This document shows, piece by piece, positions 24,208 through 32,120 of a stretch of DNA of 64,000 nucleotides. Source of the stretch: Pseudomonas chlororaphis subsp. piscium (GTDB taxonomy: Bacteria > Pseudomonadota > Gammaproteobacteria > Pseudomonadales > Pseudomonadaceae); NCBI RefSeq assembly GCF_003850345.1, contig NZ_CP027707.1:3410001-3474000 (forward strand). Direction: 5' to 3'. The translations under genes were made by a program, and so were the position numbers. Within the stretch, counting starts at the first letter, position 1. Every line of letters starts with the position of its first letter. A model generated the notes under the pieces. It had not been told where the DNA came from. It worked only from the letters and a program-made list of their open reading frames with translations, and made no database searches.

Positions 24208-25199
24208 GCCAATACCTCAATCGTCGCGGCTTCCTCGCCGCCAGCTCGCTGGCCCTCGGCGCCCTGGGCTTGTCCTCGCTAGGCTTGGCCACGCGCGCCT
24301 TCGCCCAAAACAACAGCCTTGCCGACCTGACCCTGGGAGTCGCCACCTACCGTGGACAGGACTCCTACTTCGTCGAGGACGCCGGCACCGCCAACACCCC
24401 CTATAAGGTCGAATACTCGGAGTTCGCCGGCGGCAACCTGATAGTCGAGGCCCTGGCCTCGGGCAGCCTGGATGTCGGCGGGATGAGCGAGATCCCGCCG
24501 ATCTTCTCGATCCAGAGCCATCGCCAGCCACGCATGATCGCGGTGCTGCAAGGCGATGTGAACAACCAGGTGTTCCTGATTCCCAAGGACTCGAAAGTCG
24601 AGTCGGTCGGCCAGTTGCGCGGCAAGCGGGTCGGCTATGTGCGCTCCACCACGTCGCACTACTTCCTGATCAAGGCCTTGAAGGAACAGGGCCTGAGCAT
24701 GAACGACATCACCGCGGTAGCGCTCACGCCCCAGGACGGTTTCAGCGCCTTCCAGAGCGGCCAGCTCGACGCCTGGGTGATCTATGGCGTGTTTATCCAG
24801 CTGGCGAAATTCCGCAGTGGCGCCCGGGTGCTGAAGACCGCCCTGGGCTACCTGTCCGGCAACTACCTGATCGCCGCGCGGCCCGCGGCCCTGGAAGAGC
24901 CGCTGCGCAAACAGGCGATCCAGGACTATATCCAGCGCCAGGCGCGCACCCTGGAGTGGATCAACGACAACCCCGAGCCCTGGGCGAGCAAGTCGGCGCA
25001 ACTGCTGGGCGTCGACAAGGCGGTATTCCTCGACATGTACAACAACCGCAGCCAACCGTCGCAGATTATCGCCGTCAACGACCAGGCCATCGCCTCGCAG
25101 CAGGCCGTCGCCGACCTGTTCTTCGACGCCGGCGTGCTCAGCGAACGGCTCGACGTCAGTCCCCTGTGGGACCGAAGTTTTGCCTTGCTGCCGCTATGA
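24204..25199 (+). CDS. Tat-exported ABC transporter substrate-binding protein
   Basis: 331 residues. The N-terminus [10 protein letters not shown] followed by a hydrophobic stretch and FAQN is a twin-arginine signal, so the protein is exported folded. The mature part [33 protein letters not shown] and [20 protein letters not shown] is SsuA/NMT1-like. It is the third such binding protein in the region and has no transporter genes of its own. Start overlaps the monooxygenase stop by four bases, indicating coupling. Tat rather than Sec export sets it apart from the two other binding proteins. Confidence 0.88.
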   Translation: MSQYLNRRGFLAASSLALGALGLSSLGLATRAFAQNNSLADLTLGVATYRGQDSYFVEDAGTANTPYKVEYSEFAGGNLIVEALASGSLDVGGMSEIPPIFSIQSHRQPRMIAVLQGDVNNQVFLIPKDSKVESVGQLRGKRVGYVRSTTSHYFLIKALKEQGLSMNDITAVALTPQDGFSAFQSGQLDAWVIYGVFIQLAKFRSGARVLKTALGYLSGNYLIAARPAALEEPLRKQAIQDYIQRQARTLEWINDNPEPWASKSAQLLGVDKAVFLDMYNNRSQPSQIIAVNDQAIASQQAVADLFFDAGVLSERLDVSPLWDRSFALLPL

Positions 25200-25235
25200 G
25201 CCGGCTCCCAGCCTCCTTGATCGAGTGAACTCACC

Positions 25236-26423
25236 ATGAGTCTTTCTTCCCCACTGCCGCCCTTGCTGCATCCGGTCGAGGTCGCCGACTTCGACGCCTT
25301 GCTGCAACGTATCAGCCAGCAACTCGGCGCCACGGCCCACCTGTATGACGAGAGCGGCGCCTTTCCCCGGGACAACTTTGCCCTGCTGCATCAGCATGGC
25401 CTGTTGGCCCTGACGGTGCCCAAGCACCTGGGCGGTGGCGGCGCCAGCCTGGCCCAGGCGCGCAAGGTGATCAGCGCGGTGGCCAAGGGCGAACCCTCCA
25501 CCGCGCTGATCCTGGTGATGCAGTACCTGCAGCACTCGCGCCTGCAAGACAGCAAGAGCTGGCCCGAAGCCCTGCGCTTGCGGGTGGCCGCCGACGCGGT
25601 GCACGACGGCGCGCTGATCAATGCCCTGCGGGTCGAGCCCGACCTTGGCACTCCGGCCCGCGGCGGCCTGCCGGCGACCATCGCCCGGCGCACCGCCGCC
25701 GGTTGGCGCATCAGCGGGCGCAAGATCTACTCCACCGGCAGCCATGGCCTGAGCTGGTTCAGCGTCTGGGCCCGCAGCACCGACGAAGACCCGCTGGTCG
25801 GCGCCTGGCTGGTGCACAAGGACACCCCCGGCATCAGCATCGTCGAGGACTGGGACCACCTGGGCATGCGCGCCACCTGCAGCCACGAAGTGCTGTTCGA
25901 CAATGTACTGGTGCCGCTGGACCACGCCGTCAGCGTCAGCCCCTGGAGCGCGCCGCAGCCGGAGCTGGATGGCGACGGGTTCCTGTGGATGGCGGGGCTG
26001 CTGTCGGCGGTCTATGACGGCATCGCCCAGGCCGCGCGGGACTGGCTGGTGGGCTGGCTGGAGACGCGCAAGCCGTCCAACCTCGGCGCCGCCCTGGCGA
26101 CCCTGCCGCGCTTCCAGGAAACCCTCGGCCATATCGACACCCTGCTGTTCGCCAACCGCAGCCTGCTGGATTCCGCCGCCGAAGGCCGCACGCCGGCGAG
26201 CAACGCCGCGCAGTTGAAGTACCTGGTGACCGGCAACGCGATTCGCGCCGTCGAGCTGGCCATCGAGGCCTCCGGCAACCCCGGCCTGTCGCGCCACAGC
26301 CCGCTGCAACGGCATTACCGCGATGTGCTCTGCGGTCGTGTCCACACCCCGCAGAACGATGCCGTGCTGCAAGGTGTCGGCAAAGCGGTATTCGCTCAGC
26401 GCCAGAACAAGGACAAGTCATGA
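25236..26423 (+). CDS. Acyl-CoA dehydrogenase-fold flavoprotein, SfnB/DszC-like
   Basis: 395 residues. The acyl-CoA dehydrogenase fold is shown by LLALTVPKHLGGGGASLAQARKVISAVAKGEPSTALI near residues 55-90, GWRISGRKIYSTGSHGLSWFSVWA near 155 and DHLGMRATCSHEVLFDNVLVP near 205. Within sulfur clusters this group includes SfnB and the flavin-dependent monooxygenase DszC, which use reduced flavin and O2 rather than acyl-CoA. The same is inferred here. It lies between a binding protein and a 2-hydroxyacid dehydrogenase, overlapping the latter. Confidence 0.85.
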   Translation: MSLSSPLPPLLHPVEVADFDALLQRISQQLGATAHLYDESGAFPRDNFALLHQHGLLALTVPKHLGGGGASLAQARKVISAVAKGEPSTALILVMQYLQHSRLQDSKSWPEALRLRVAADAVHDGALINALRVEPDLGTPARGGLPATIARRTAAGWRISGRKIYSTGSHGLSWFSVWARSTDEDPLVGAWLVHKDTPGISIVEDWDHLGMRATCSHEVLFDNVLVPLDHAVSVSPWSAPQPELDGDGFLWMAGLLSAVYDGIAQAARDWLVGWLETRKPSNLGAALATLPRFQETLGHIDTLLFANRSLLDSAAEGRTPASNAAQLKYLVTGNAIRAVELAIEASGNPGLSRHSPLQRHYRDVLCGRVHTPQNDAVLQGVGKAVFAQRQNKDKS

Positions 26424-27379
26424 CCCAGCTCGTTATCGCCAGCCAACTGGATGCCGACTTCAACGCTGTGATCCGCCAGCGCCTGGCGCTGACTCACCCG
26501 GGGGCCAAGGTGCTCGACGTTCCCGTCGGCGTACCCAGCGACCTGCCGGCCGAGGTCAGCATCCTGCTGGCGCGGCCGATCAATGTCCGCGGTTACCTGG
26601 CCCCGGATACCCCGCCTCCCGGCTGGCCCTACGCATTGCAGTGGGTCCAGGTGGTGTCGTCCGGCATCGACTTCTACCCCAGGTGGTTGTTCAACGGCCC
26701 GCCGGTCAGCACCCTGCGCGGCAGCGGGGCCGAGAACATCGCCGAGTTCGCCCTGGCCGCGATCTTCGCCGCGGCCAAGCACCTGCCGCAGATCTGGGTG
26801 CATGACCCGCACTGGAATTTCACCGCGCTGACGCCGCTCAAGGGCTGCACCCTGGGGATTCTCGGCTTTGGCGCGATCGGCCGCAGCCTGGCGAGCAAGG
26901 CCCGGGCCCTGGGCCTGAATGTGCTTGCCCTGCGCCAGAGCCAGGCGCCGTTCGAGGTCGAGGGCGTGCAGGCGGCGCGGGATATCCATGAGCTGTTCGC
27001 CCGTAGCGACCATCTGGTGCTGGCGGCGCCCTTGACCGAAGCGACCCGGCATATCGTCAACCGCGAGGTGCTGGCCAGCGCCAAGCCCGGCCTGCACCTG
27101 ATCAACATCGCCCGCGGCGGCCTGCTGGACCAGGACGCCCTGCTCGCGGCCCTGGACAGCGGGCGCATCGGCCTGGCCTCGCTGGACGTCACCGAACCCG
27201 AACCCCTGCCGGCCGGCCATCCGCTGTACAGCCATCCCAGGGTGCGCCTGTCGCCCCATACCTCGTCGGTCTCCACCAACAGCCGGCATGAGATCGCCGA
27301 CGGTTTCCTGGCCAACCTCGAGCGTTTTCTTGCTGGCCAACCCTTGGAGAACCCGGCGAACCTGGAGCGCGGCTATTAA
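26420..27379 (+). CDS. D-isomer-specific 2-hydroxyacid dehydrogenase
   Basis: 319 residues. NAD(P)-binding GILGFGAIGRSLASKARALG at about 148-167. The catalytic set is visible as INIARGGLLDQDALLAAL (Arg), LDVTEPEPLP (Glu) and LSPHTSSVS (His). It would reduce an oxo acid or glyoxylate, or oxidise the hydroxyacid. The product of sulfonate or thioether cleavage can be an aldehyde or oxo acid, so a clean-up role in this operon is plausible but not shown. ATGA overlap with the preceding gene; a REP pair follows and probably ends the transcript. Confidence 0.88.
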   Translation: MTQLVIASQLDADFNAVIRQRLALTHPGAKVLDVPVGVPSDLPAEVSILLARPINVRGYLAPDTPPPGWPYALQWVQVVSSGIDFYPRWLFNGPPVSTLRGSGAENIAEFALAAIFAAAKHLPQIWVHDPHWNFTALTPLKGCTLGILGFGAIGRSLASKARALGLNVLALRQSQAPFEVEGVQAARDIHELFARSDHLVLAAPLTEATRHIVNREVLASAKPGLHLINIARGGLLDQDALLAALDSGRIGLASLDVTEPEPLPAGHPLYSHPRVRLSPHTSSVSTNSRHEIADGFLANLERFLAGQPLENPANLERGY

Positions 27380-27403
27380 GTAGCGCCAGACGCTCCACCG
27401 CTA

Positions 27404-27465
27404 TCGCGGGCAAGCCTCGCTCCTACAGGTTACGTGTGACCCGTAGGAGCGAGGCTTGCCCGCGA
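27404..27465. repeat. REP pair (REPIN), GCGGGCAAGCCTCGC type
   Basis: CGCGGGCAAGCCTCGCTCC from 27405 is mirrored by GGAGCGAGGCTTGCCCGCG ending at 27464, with TACAGG/CCGTA and a short centre between. This is the commonest REP type of fluorescens-group Pseudomonas. As a near-perfect 25-bp hairpin it can also act as the transcript end of the sulfur operon. Confidence 0.88.
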
Positions 27466-27601
27466 TTTCGTTTTTGAACCCTCAAAATAAACATCAGGAA
27501 TACGCATTTATTAATCGCATTAAATTACATATTTTTATAATTAACTTATAACTATTCAGACTTTTACACCGCGTATTTATACAAATACTGTTACATCCAG
27601 C

Positions 27602-27625
27602 ACCGACCACCCGACCAGGTGGAGG
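27602..27625 (+). promoter_or_regulatory. Conserved leader element, copy C
   Basis: ACCGACCAC, four bases, then CCAGGTGGAGG. It matches copies A and B in both halves and in spacing, and ends 166 bases before the TonB receptor start. One frame reads TTRPGGG but has no ATG. Confidence 0.55.
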
Positions 27626-27791
27626 CCCACGGAACTGCATTTTTTCCGGCCGACACCATTCCACGGTCAATAGCTCCACCCGAACCTGAAACCGGCTCAA
27701 GCCCCCGCCGCCATGGCTTTCGAACCATGGCCCCGGCGCAGCTTTGCCCAAAAAAACATAACAACGCCAACCTACACACCTGGGGTTCACC

Positions 27792-29939
27792 ATGCAGCAC
27801 TTCACCGCACACCGCCTGACGCTGGCCGTCTCCCTGAGCGCCGGCGTCTCGCTGAACCTGGCCGGGTTGCCGGCCCACGCCGAAGAAAGCACCGACAAGG
27901 CTGCCCTGCCGGTGGTCACCGTCACCGCCGAGCACCATGCCGAGGACCTGCAAAAGGCCCCGCTGGCGATCTCCGCGTTCGACGAAAAAGCCCTGGAAGA
28001 CAAGCAGATCAAGAGCATCCGCGACCTCTCCGGGCAGGTGCCGAACCTGACCCTCAGCCGCCAGTCGATCTCCTACAGCGCGCAGACCTACGGCATCCGG
28101 GGCATCGGCGAGACCGATCCGATCCAGGAAGCGGCCGTCGCGGTCTACGCCGACGACCTGTACATCCCGCGGGCGATTTCCTCGATGCTCGATTTCAACG
28201 ACGTCGAGCGCGTCGAGGTGCTGCGCGGTCCCCAGGGCACCCTGTACGGGCGCAACAGCAGCGCCGGGGCGATCCGTGTGATCACCCGCGACCCGACCCA
28301 GGAAACCCGGGGTTTCCTCGAACTCGGCGCCGGCAACTACAACGCCCAGAACGGCCGCCTGTTGATCAGCGGGCCGCTGGTGGACAACGCCCTGTTCGGC
28401 AGTTTCTCGGCAATCCGCCTGAGCCGCGACGGCACTGTCTCCAACCCCACCCGCGGCAAGGACGTGAACAACGTCGATATCCAGTCGTACCGCGGCAAGC
28501 TGCGCTACAAGCCGGACGACTCGCCCTGGGATGTGCAACTGACCCTGGCCGGTACCTTCGACCGGGGCGACACCACCAGCTACACACCCTTCGATGCCAA
28601 CGGCCGCTTCGACAAGTTCAAGAGCTACAGCAGCCTCGATCCGAAGAACCGTCTCGACCAGGGCAGCTCGGTGCTGCGGGCGATCTACGCCATCGACGAG
28701 CACCTGAACTTCAAGTCGGTGACCGCCTACTCGGCCTTCCACCAGCCGGTGGACTACGACAACTCGGGCCAGGCGGCGCTGATCCAGAACAACCTGATCC
28801 TCTACAAGCAGGACTACGCCACCCAGGAGTTCCAGCTCAACGGCGACTACGACGACTTCAGCTTCAGCACCGGCCTGTACCTGTACCGCGAGAAGTTCGA
28901 CGCCGAGCGCGACAACCTCACCTACTCGGTGGCACGCAACCGGGTGATCGGTCAGGGCCAGTACAGCACCACCCACACCGAGAGCTACGCGCTCTATGGC
29001 CAGGGCAGCTACAGGATCACCCCGCAACTGTCGCTGATCGCCGGGCTGCGCTTTACCCGCGAGCACAAGAATTTCGAGTACGACAACTACGCCATCGACA
29101 CCAATCGGCGGATCACCGGCAGCAACTTCAGCGCCGATTCGAGCAAGTCCTGGCAGTCCACCAGCCCGAAACTCGGCTTCGAATACGCCTGGACCCCGCA
29201 CCTGAACCAGTACGCCTACGTGGCCAAGGGCTTCAAGGCCGGTGGCTACGACAACCGCGCGCCGACCCGCGCCGCCGCCGAGCAGGCGTTTTCCCCGGAA
29301 GACGTGACCACCTGGGAAACCGGCTTCAAGGGCGACTTCTTCGACCGCCGCCTGCGGGCCAACCTGGCGCTGTTCTACAACGACTACAAGGACCTGCAGA
29401 CCAACGCCTACGACCCGGCGCTGGGCGTCAGCCTGCGCACCAACGTCGGCCAGGCCCACACCTACGGGGTCGAGCTGGAAACCCTCAGCGCCCTGACCCA
29501 CGACTTGCAGCTGACCTTCAACCTCGGCTACCTGCAAAGCCAGTACGACGACTTCGAGAATGCCAGCGGCGCCGGGGTCGATGCCAACGGCAAGCAGCTG
29601 GTGTTCTCGCCGCGCTGGAACACCAGCGTCGGCCTCAACTACAGCATTCCCGCCGGCCAGCCCGGCACCTGGCTGGCCGGCACCGATGCGCAGTTCCAGA
29701 CCAAGTCCTACGCCAACGCGCTGAACGACGACATCCAGCAAATCCCCCAACAGACCTTCTGGAACGCCAACACCCGCTACATCTCCGGCGACGGCCACTG
29801 GACCACCACCCTGGCGGTGAAAAACCTGCTCGACCGCGCCTACCCGCAGTCGGTGGGCTACGTGCCGTCCAGCGGCGCCCGCTACTACTCGGTCAACGAC
29901 CCGCGAACCCTGTTGCTGTCCGTGCGCTACGACCTCTGA
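27792..29939 (+). CDS. TonB-dependent receptor 1 of the amine oxidase operon
   Basis: 715 residues. Signal peptide to about residue 31 (LPAHA-EE), a TonB-box-like VVTVTAE, a plug domain with LRGPQGTLYGRNSSAGAIRVITRDP, then a beta-barrel. The last residues are SVRYDL, ending in Leu rather than the usual Phe. FecA/CirA-type receptors of this subgroup often import organic nutrients rather than iron complexes. It is the first gene of an operon with an exported amine oxidase, an exported RidA and a second receptor. The ligand is unknown; shared leader elements with sulfur genes suggest an organosulfur compound (inference). Confidence 0.9.
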   Translation: MQHFTAHRLTLAVSLSAGVSLNLAGLPAHAEESTDKAALPVVTVTAEHHAEDLQKAPLAISAFDEKALEDKQIKSIRDLSGQVPNLTLSRQSISYSAQTYGIRGIGETDPIQEAAVAVYADDLYIPRAISSMLDFNDVERVEVLRGPQGTLYGRNSSAGAIRVITRDPTQETRGFLELGAGNYNAQNGRLLISGPLVDNALFGSFSAIRLSRDGTVSNPTRGKDVNNVDIQSYRGKLRYKPDDSPWDVQLTLAGTFDRGDTTSYTPFDANGRFDKFKSYSSLDPKNRLDQGSSVLRAIYAIDEHLNFKSVTAYSAFHQPVDYDNSGQAALIQNNLILYKQDYATQEFQLNGDYDDFSFSTGLYLYREKFDAERDNLTYSVARNRVIGQGQYSTTHTESYALYGQGSYRITPQLSLIAGLRFTREHKNFEYDNYAIDTNRRITGSNFSADSSKSWQSTSPKLGFEYAWTPHLNQYAYVAKGFKAGGYDNRAPTRAAAEQAFSPEDVTTWETGFKGDFFDRRLRANLALFYNDYKDLQTNAYDPALGVSLRTNVGQAHTYGVELETLSALTHDLQLTFNLGYLQSQYDDFENASGAGVDANGKQLVFSPRWNTSVGLNYSIPAGQPGTWLAGTDAQFQTKSYANALNDDIQQIPQQTFWNANTRYISGDGHWTTTLAVKNLLDRAYPQSVGYVPSSGARYYSVNDPRTLLLSVRYDL

Positions 29940-29973
29940 CCCCCTCATCGGCAAACATGCCAAGGAGTACCTT

Positions 29974-31548
29974 ATGGCTTTTACCCGCAGGCAACTGATT
30001 TCCCGTATCGCCGCCGTCGGTGGTTATTCCGCCGCCGTCGGCGCCCTCGATGCCCTGGGGCTTGCGCCCAAGGCGTTGGCGGCGAGCTTCGACCCGTTGC
30101 AACTGGGCAGCAGCGGCAAAGGCAAGCATGTGGTGGTGGTCGGCGCCGGCATTTCCGGGCTGGTCAGCGCCTATGAACTGCGCAAGGCCGGTTTCAGCGT
30201 AACCATCCTCGAAGCCCGCGAGCGGGTCGGCGGACGCAACTGGACCCTGCGCCGTGGCAGCAAGGTGGAGTTCGACGACGGCGTCAGCCAGACCGTGGAC
30301 TTCGATGAGGGCCAGTTCTTCAACGCCGGCCCGGCGCGTATTCCCAGCCATCACCAGACCCTTCTCGGTTATTGCCGCGAGCTGGGCGTCGAGCTGCAAG
30401 TGCTGGTCAACAGCAGCCGCAATGCCCTGGCTTTGCCGGACGCCCGGCAGCCGGCGTTCCAGCTGCGCCAGGCGGTCAACGACAGCCGTGGCCAGCTGTC
30501 CGAACTGCTGGCGCGCAGCGTCAGCCGCAAGGCCCTGGACCAGGACCTCAGCGCCGACGACCGCCAGGCGCTGCTGAATTTCCTCAAGGTCTATGGCGAC
30601 CTCAACGCCGACTTCAAATACACAGGTTCGGTGCGTTCGGGCTACACCCGCCTGCCCGGCGCGGGCGACCAGACCGGCATCACCCGGGCGCCGCTGGAGT
30701 TGCAGACCCTGCTCAATCCCAAGCTCTGGGGCGCGCTGGTGTTCGATGAAATCCCCGAGTTTTCCTCGACCATGTTCCAGCCGGTGGGCGGCATGGACCG
30801 CATTCCCCTGGCGTTCTACGACAAGCTCAAGGACGCGGTGCGCTTCCATGCCGAGGTCAGCGACATCCAGACTTCCGAGCAAGGCAGCCGCGTCACCTAC
30901 AAGGACCGCCAGACCGGCAAGACTCAGACCCTGAGCGCCGACTACGCCATCGTCACGGTACCGCTGCCGCTGCTGGCCAAGCTGCCGAGCAACTTCAGCA
31001 CGCCGTTCAAGCAGGCGATCCTCAGCGCCCAGAGCGACCAGGCGAACAAGGTGGCCTGGCAGTCGCCGCGCTTCTGGGAAACCGACTTCAACATCTTCGG
31101 CGGGCTGTCCTACCTGGACCACGAGGTCAAAGGCCTGTGGTACCCCAGCGACCGGCTGAACAGTGCCCAGGGCATCCTTATCGCCGCCTACAACACCAGC
31201 GCGGCGGCCCAGGCCTTCAGCCAGAAATCCCTGGCCGAACAGTTCGCTTCCTCGCGCCTGGCCGTCGAGCTGCTGCACCCCGGGCACAGCGCCAAGCTGC
31301 AAAAACCGGTGGCCATCAACTGGTCCAAGGTGCCCTTCAGCAAAGGCCCGTGGATCGTCAACGACGAGGTCGGCGAGCAGGCCTATCACATCCTCAACCA
31401 GCCCCAGGGCCGCACCTACCTGGCCAGCGACGCCCTGGCCCATGGCGGCGTCGGCATCTGGCAGAACAGCGCCGCCGATTCGGCGCGACGCATCGTCAGC
31501 CTGATCGGCCGCCATGCCGAACGCCAGCAACCGGGCGTGGCCGCCTGA
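29974..31548 (+). CDS. Tat-exported flavin amine oxidase
   Basis: 524 residues. The N-terminus FTRRQLISRIAAVGGYSAAVGAL with cleavage near ALAAS is a twin-arginine signal, consistent with export of a folded FAD protein to the periplasm. The FAD motif is VVVVGAGISGLVSAYELRKAG with LEARERVGGRN, as in monoamine oxidase and L-amino-acid oxidase. AYHILNQPQGRTYLASDALAHGGVGIWQNSAADSA near the end is the second FAD contact. It would oxidise a primary or secondary amine to an imine, with O2 as likely acceptor. Substrate is not visible. The RidA gene downstream fits disposal of the imine. AGGAG precedes the ATG. Confidence 0.88.
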   Translation: MAFTRRQLISRIAAVGGYSAAVGALDALGLAPKALAASFDPLQLGSSGKGKHVVVVGAGISGLVSAYELRKAGFSVTILEARERVGGRNWTLRRGSKVEFDDGVSQTVDFDEGQFFNAGPARIPSHHQTLLGYCRELGVELQVLVNSSRNALALPDARQPAFQLRQAVNDSRGQLSELLARSVSRKALDQDLSADDRQALLNFLKVYGDLNADFKYTGSVRSGYTRLPGAGDQTGITRAPLELQTLLNPKLWGALVFDEIPEFSSTMFQPVGGMDRIPLAFYDKLKDAVRFHAEVSDIQTSEQGSRVTYKDRQTGKTQTLSADYAIVTVPLPLLAKLPSNFSTPFKQAILSAQSDQANKVAWQSPRFWETDFNIFGGLSYLDHEVKGLWYPSDRLNSAQGILIAAYNTSAAAQAFSQKSLAEQFASSRLAVELLHPGHSAKLQKPVAINWSKVPFSKGPWIVNDEVGEQAYHILNQPQGRTYLASDALAHGGVGIWQNSAADSARRIVSLIGRHAERQQPGVAA

Positions 31549-31588
31549 TTTTCCCCACTGATTTCCCCCAAGACAGAAGGACCGACCA

Positions 31589-32086
31589 ATGAAAACCACC
31601 ACACTGCTCGCAGGACTGTTCATGACCGCCACCGCATTCGCCAGCCACGCCGACGAAATCAAGCGCATCGCCCTGCCCAATTCCAACTTTCCGATTTCCC
31701 TGGCGGTGGCGGTGCCGGCGCAGACCGAGCTGCTGTTCGTCAGCGGCCTGCTCGCTGATCTGCACGACCCGCAAGCGCCGAAGGATTCCTTTGCCGCCTA
31801 CGGCGACACCGCGACCCAGACCACCTCGATCCTCAACAAGCTCAAGGGCGTGCTGCACAGCCAGGGCCTCGACCTGGGGGACGTGATCCAGCTGCGGGTG
31901 TTCCTGGTGGGCGACCCGGCCAAGGGCGGCAAGCTGGATTTCGCCGGGCTGCAGCAAGGCTATACGCCGTTCTTCGGCAGCGCCGAGCAGCCGCACAAGC
32001 CGGCGCGCACCGCGGTGCAAGTGGTCGCCCTGCCGCTGCCCGGCGGCCTGGTGGAAATCGAAGCCGTCGCCGCTCGCAAGAAGTGA
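31589..32086 (+). CDS. Exported RidA-family imine/enamine deaminase
   Basis: 165 residues. Unlike ordinary cytosolic RidA (about 130 residues), it begins with a Sec signal, MKTTTLLAGLFMTATAFASHA. The mature part ends PARTAVQVVALPLPGGLVEIEAVA, which holds the conserved Arg and Glu (Arg105 and Glu120 of RidA numbering) that define active deaminases. RidA proteins hydrolyse reactive imines to ketone and ammonia. Placed 40 bases after an exported amine oxidase, it most probably hydrolyses the imine that enzyme makes, in the periplasm. Confidence 0.88.
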   Translation: MKTTTLLAGLFMTATAFASHADEIKRIALPNSNFPISLAVAVPAQTELLFVSGLLADLHDPQAPKDSFAAYGDTATQTTSILNKLKGVLHSQGLDLGDVIQLRVFLVGDPAKGGKLDFAGLQQGYTPFFGSAEQPHKPARTAVQVVALPLPGGLVEIEAVAARKK

Positions 32087-32120
32087 CCCGGACCTAGCCG
32101 ATATTCAGGAGCCCCCTCTC

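Larger units (their letters stand above)
27380..27791. promoter_or_regulatory. REP pair, AT-rich promoter and long leader of the TonB/amine oxidase operon
   Basis: 412 bases without a gene. A REP pair (27404-27465) comes first, then a strongly AT-rich stretch (27480-27595) with ATAATTAACTTA at 27537 shared with 15894, then leader element copy C. The leader from the element to the start codon is about 165 bases, long for this region. No clear -10/-35 pair was fixed. Confidence 0.55.

Noticed and set aside
27700..27760. Possible sigma-54 promoter before the TonB receptor (TGGCCCCGGCGCAGCTTTGC)
   Set aside because: The GG-to-GC spacing is about 15 bases rather than the required 10.
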